Of a stretch of DNA of 64,000 nt, positions 62,476 through 64,000 are shown one piece after another. Location of the stretch: NCBI GenBank assembly GCA_034429275.1, contig DAOUFU010000100.1:15747-79746 (forward strand), written 5' to 3'. The translations under genes and the position numbers were made by a program. Each line of letters starts with the position of its first letter. Positions within the stretch are counted from its first letter, which is position 1. The stretch is from DAOUFU01 sp034429275. GTDB taxonomy: Bacteria > Chloroflexota > Anaerolineae > Aggregatilineales > Aggregatilineaceae. Under the pieces are notes generated by a model. That model searched no databases, was not told where the DNA came from, and worked only from the letters and a program-made list of their open reading frames with translations.

Positions 62476-64000
62476 TTACTCGATGATGTACCACTGTTCG
62501 GGGTATTTGATCTTCTGGACGCCTTCGATCCAGCCTACGATCCACTCATCGGGCATGTTGCCGATGCGGGTGCTGTAGGGCTGGTAACCGGGAGCCGGGC
62601 GGGCGATACCGATCACCCAGAAGTTATCGGCAGCGACCTCCAGCACTTCCTTCATCTTCTCGATCTGCTCTTCGGGCGAGGGAGAAGCCAGTACTTCTTC
62701 GTACATGGCGCGAATGTCCAGCGCCCACTGGGGCATCTCGACCTGGACGGAATCCGTCGCACCTACACGCCAGGCATACCAGCCATTGCCGAACAGGCCG
62801 AAGTATTCGCCGGGCACATAGTAGCGCGGGTCGAGGATGGCGGTGATACCGGCACCACCTTCGCCGGTGTAGATGGTCGCCTGGAGTTCATTGGCTTTCT
62901 TGTTCTCGGTCCACACTTCATCGGCCATCGAGTTGAGCAGCACCTCAACGCCCACGGCCTTCCAGTAGCCAATCAGCAGTTCGGCGATCTGAACCCAGTT
63001 GGTACCATAGGAGAGATCGTTGGAGACCGACAGGACAATGCTCAGGCGCTTGCCATTCAGCATACGGAAGCCCTCAGCGTCCTTTTCGGGCAGCACCTTG
63101 TCGAGATATTCGTTCGCCAGGGCGACATCATATTCGACATACTGGGTGGCGAGGCGCTCGTTGTAGAGCGGTGAACTCTCCAGCGGGCCTTGCTGGGTGG
63201 GCGTGCCCTGTCCGAAGTACACGATCTCGATGATCTCAGGCCGGTTGATGGCATAGGACATGCCAATGCGGAAGTCCTTGTTGGCGAAGAGTTCCGCCAA
63301 CGCCGGATCGCCATAGGTACGGTTGAAGTGAATGGTGACGGTGCTCGCACCATCAGAGATCGGGGTGTTAATGGCGATCGGCTTGCCAGCATCCATCGCC
63401 TCGTAGTAGATGACGCGGTTCTCGTCACCGGGGTCCTTCACGTAATCGACATCGCCGTTGAGCATGGCGAAGGTGCGGCTTTCGGCATCCTGGTAGGAGT
63501 AGCCGATCAGCTTATCGATGTAGGGAAGCTGGTTGCCCTCGGTGTCCACTTTCCAGTAGTAGGGGTTGCGAACCATGGTGATGGTCGTCCCCGAACCCAG
63601 CGGAGTCTCGACGATCCAGGGGAACAGGGTGGGGCGTTCCGGATAGAGGAAGTAGTTCTGGGTGTCATCCGACGGGCCAGCGGCCTTCTTGTTGAACAAG
63701 CCAACCCAGTTCTCGACGCCTTCTTCAGCAGCGACCAGCGCGTCAATCCCATCGGGGTTGTACTTCGCGTGGTACTGGCTCAGGTAGTGCTTGGGGAAGA
63801 AGGTGATGTGACGGCCACTCCAGGGTGCCAGGGCGTAGCGGAACGGGCCCTGGGGTTCGGGGAAGCTGAACTTAACGGTGTAGTCGTCGATCTTCTCGGC
63901 CCGGAACTGCGCCCGCTGTTCTGGGGTCCCCGGCAGCCAGTCGGCATAGGGGCCGGCGGCGTTGATTTCGGGGTTAAACAGAATATCTTCGATGTAGAAC
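62476..64000 (-). CDS. Opp/Dpp-type substrate-binding protein (SBP_bac_5), N terminus beyond the window
   Basis: The frame is open from the right edge to the stop at 62476, giving at least 508 residues of a family 5 binding protein. Conserved stretches include YTVKFSFPEPQGPF near the edge, WKVDTEGNQLPYIDKLIGY, NKDFRIGMSYAINRPEI and the C-terminal ARPAPGYQPYSTRIG. The signal peptide is outside the window. An internal TTG at 63699 is not the start, because clear family sequence continues upstream. It is the first gene seen of the second Opp-type operon. The ligand is unknown; no sugar or peptide enzymes lie beside this copy within the window. Confidence 0.94.
   Translation of the reverse strand, partial: FYIEDILFNPEINAAGPYADWLPGTPEQRAQFRAEKIDDYTVKFSFPEPQGPFRYALAPWSGRHITFFPKHYLSQYHAKYNPDGIDALVAAEEGVENWVGLFNKKAAGPSDDTQNYFLYPERPTLFPWIVETPLGSGTTITMVRNPYYWKVDTEGNQLPYIDKLIGYSYQDAESRTFAMLNGDVDYVKDPGDENRVIYYEAMDAGKPIAINTPISDGASTVTIHFNRTYGDPALAELFANKDFRIGMSYAINRPEIIEIVYFGQGTPTQQGPLESSPLYNERLATQYVEYDVALANEYLDKVLPEKDAEGFRMLNGKRLSIVLSVSNDLSYGTNWVQIAELLIGYWKAVGVEVLLNSMADEVWTENKKANELQATIYTGEGGAGITAILDPRYYVPGEYFGLFGNGWYAWRVGATDSVQVEMPQWALDIRAMYEEVLASPSPEEQIEKMKEVLEVAADNFWVIGIARPAPGYQPYSTRIGNMPDEWIVGWIEGVQKIKYPEQWYIIE

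Noticed and set aside
1..64000. Prophage, transposon or defence island
   Set aside because: No integrase, transposase, restriction or phage structural genes were found, and base and codon use look uniform.

Overview
This 64 kb window comes from a GC-rich bacterium. Its gene set points to the phylum Chloroflexota, probably an Anaerolineae-like lineage. The signs are an isopentenyl phosphate kinase beside a mevalonate-type decarboxylase, an R3H-domain AAA ATPase, two Opp/Dpp-type transporter operons, a Gram-positive-style SOS box, and large TPR-kinase and CHASE2/FecR proteins. The taxonomic call is inference; there is no rRNA gene and I recognised no tRNA, CRISPR array or insertion sequence.

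Layout. 0-8 kb: a plus-strand operon of a ClpA/ClpC-type unfoldase, a GT39-like membrane protein and a Ser/Thr kinase carrying 22 TPRs. 8-15 kb, minus strand: envelope genes (M23 peptidase, amidase), a CPYV glutaredoxin-like protein, a serine-synthesis pair (class V aminotransferase, SerA), a sugar-phosphate isomerase, a DUF456 membrane protein and a zinc-ribbon protein. 15-24.5 kb: lexA under a promoter with an embedded SOS box, PrxQ, rhomboid, FmdB-like ribbon, tmk, R3H ATPase, GNAT, SIMPL and a YhfC-like membrane protein.

24.5-41.6 kb is a carbohydrate-utilisation island built around two divergent LacI regulators. Leftward lie LacI, a YghZ-type aldo/keto reductase interrupted by an amber codon, and a GH2 beta-mannosidase. 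Rightward lie a second LacI, an Opp-type transporter (binding protein, two permeases, two ATPases), a heparinase II/III-family lyase, an oligogalacturonate-lyase-like beta-propeller and a UroD-family protein. Four related 12-bp operator sequences lie between the two regulators.

41.6-47.6 kb, minus strand: a MacB/FtsX-type exporter pair, then IPK and a (di)phosphomevalonate decarboxylase, suggesting the alternative mevalonate route to IPP. 47.8-52.5 kb: a lipoprotein type-I binding protein followed by a PAS/GAF sensor kinase. 52.5-57 kb, minus strand: an operon of FecR-like secreted protein, CHASE2 histidine kinase and a regulator with two MerR DNA-binding domains. 57-64 kb: msrA and a second Opp-type operon whose binding-protein gene runs off the right edge.
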